NCBI RefSeq assembly: GCF_004792685.1
Contig: NZ_SRXT01000006.1
Span: forward strand, 326,606-390,605
Source of the DNA: Sphingomonas gei
GTDB lineage: Bacteria; Pseudomonadota; Alphaproteobacteria; Sphingomonadales; Sphingomonadaceae
Direction of reading: 5' to 3'
Length of the DNA stretch: 64,000 bases
Each line of letters begins with the position of its first letter. Position 1 is the first letter of the stretch. The notes under the pieces were generated by a model. The model had not been told where the DNA came from. It saw only the letters and a list, made by a program, of their open reading frames with translations, and did not search any database. Shown piece after piece: positions 63,247-64,000 of this stretch. A program made the translations under genes and the position numbers.

Positions 63247-64000
63247 GTGGCTACCGTTCTCGACAAGACCGACTATGTCATCAAGGACATCGAACTCGCC
63301 GCTTTCGGCCGCAAGGAAATCGAAATCGCCGAGACCGAGATGCCTGGGCTGATGAGCCTGCGCGAGGAGTTCGGCGCGGCGCAGCCCTTGAAGGGCGCGC
63401 GGATCACCGGCTCGCTCCACATGACGATCCAGACCGCGGTGCTGATCGAGACGCTGACCGCGCTCGGCGCCGACGTGCGCTGGGCGACGTGCAACATCTT
63501 CTCGACCCAGGACCATGCCGCCGCCGCCATCGCCGCGACCGGCGTGCCGGTGTTCGCAGTCAAGGGCGAGAGCCTCGCTGATTATTGGGACTATGTCGGC
63601 GACATCTTCAACTGGGGCGCCGACACCGACGGCACCACCGCCAACATCATCCTCGACGATGGCGGCGACGCGACGATGTTCGCATTGTGGGGCGCCAAGC
63701 TCGAAGCCGGCGCGACGCTGGGCGAGCCGGAGAATGACGAGGAAGTCGAGTTCCAGCGTGCGCTCAAGGCGTTCATCGCCAAATATCCGGGTTATCTGAC
63801 CGAGACCGTCAAGAATTTGAAGGGCGTTTCGGAAGAGACCACCACCGGCGTCCACCGCCTGTACGAGATCGCCAAGAAGGGCGAGCTGCCGTTCCCCGCG
63901 ATCAACGTCAACGACAGCGTCACCAAGTCGAAGTTCGACAATCTCTATGGCTGCAAGGAATCTTTGGTCGACGCGATCCGCCGCGCCACCGACGTGATGC
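63247..64000 (+). CDS. ahcY: Adenosylhomocysteinase, N-terminal part (cut by window edge)
   Basis: The first about 250 residues of S-adenosylhomocysteine hydrolase, which splits S-adenosylhomocysteine to homocysteine and adenosine in the methyl cycle. [21 protein letters not shown] and [18 protein letters not shown] are the substrate-binding signature segments, and the [15 protein letters not shown] and [20 protein letters not shown] segments precede the NAD domain. The GTG at 63247 is chosen because GGAG lies nine bases before it; an ATG at 63238 would have the same GGAG directly against it. The frame is open to the window end. Confidence 0.95.
   Translation, partial: MATVLDKTDYVIKDIELAAFGRKEIEIAETEMPGLMSLREEFGAAQPLKGARITGSLHMTIQTAVLIETLTALGADVRWATCNIFSTQDHAAAAIAATGVPVFAVKGESLADYWDYVGDIFNWGADTDGTTANIILDDGGDATMFALWGAKLEAGATLGEPENDEEVEFQRALKAFIAKYPGYLTETVKNLKGVSEETTTGVHRLYEIAKKGELPFPAINVNDSVTKSKFDNLYGCKESLVDAIRRATDVM

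Overview
The window looks like a chromosomal piece of a high-GC alphaproteobacterium of the Sphingomonas type. Grounds: GC-rich third codon positions throughout, a TamA/TamB pair, a TonB-dependent receptor, Tat-exported Gfo/Idh/MocA proteins, and intergenic palindromes of the kind common in sphingomonads. No tRNA, rRNA, CRISPR array, transposase or phage gene was seen. The species call is inference.

Layout. 1-19.5 kb is mostly housekeeping: the end of a nitronate monooxygenase, a 2-hydroxyacid dehydrogenase, small exported proteins, a thiolase, a prepilin peptidase with an aldehyde dehydrogenase, a MarR regulator beside malate synthase G, tamA-tamB, a Baeyer-Villiger-type monooxygenase and a flavin amine oxidase.

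20.0-30.9 kb (with a permease to 33.4 kb) is the highlight, an apparent ribosomally made, modified peptide (RiPP) cluster on one strand. It has a radical SAM/SPASM enzyme, an LpxL-like acyltransferase, a 45-residue precursor with an acidic leader and a C-terminal tail carrying two Gly-Arg-Cys motifs, and an M50 membrane protease. Then comes a three-gene cassette present twice: an arginase-fold protein that has lost its metal ligands but gained an N-terminal PqqD-like region, an arginase with all metal ligands, and a JmjC/cupin_8 oxygenase. I propose that the arginases convert precursor Arg to ornithine, guided by the pseudo-arginases, with the JmjC proteins hydroxylating and the SPASM enzyme cross-linking. 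The chemistry is inference; the gene content and motifs are direct.

33.6-47.6 kb: a cupin and three Gfo/Idh/MocA oxidoreductases, a hybrid histidine kinase with an ethylene-receptor-like membrane module, glutamine-dependent NAD synthetase, two divergent L,D-transpeptidases, and a tightly overlapped methionine-salvage operon mtnB-D-C-A facing an aminotransferase that could complete the pathway.

47.7-64 kb: asd, a 613-base gene-free stretch with eleven perfect copies of an 11-bp repeat, an EmrB/EmrA/MarR efflux operon, an alpha/beta hydrolase, an M2 dipeptidase, AMP nucleosidase with an unlisted 43-codon gene beside it, a peroxiredoxin, a YqgE protein, a TonB-dependent receptor broken by one in-frame amber codon, and the start of ahcY behind a perfect 20-bp palindrome resembling a SahR operator.
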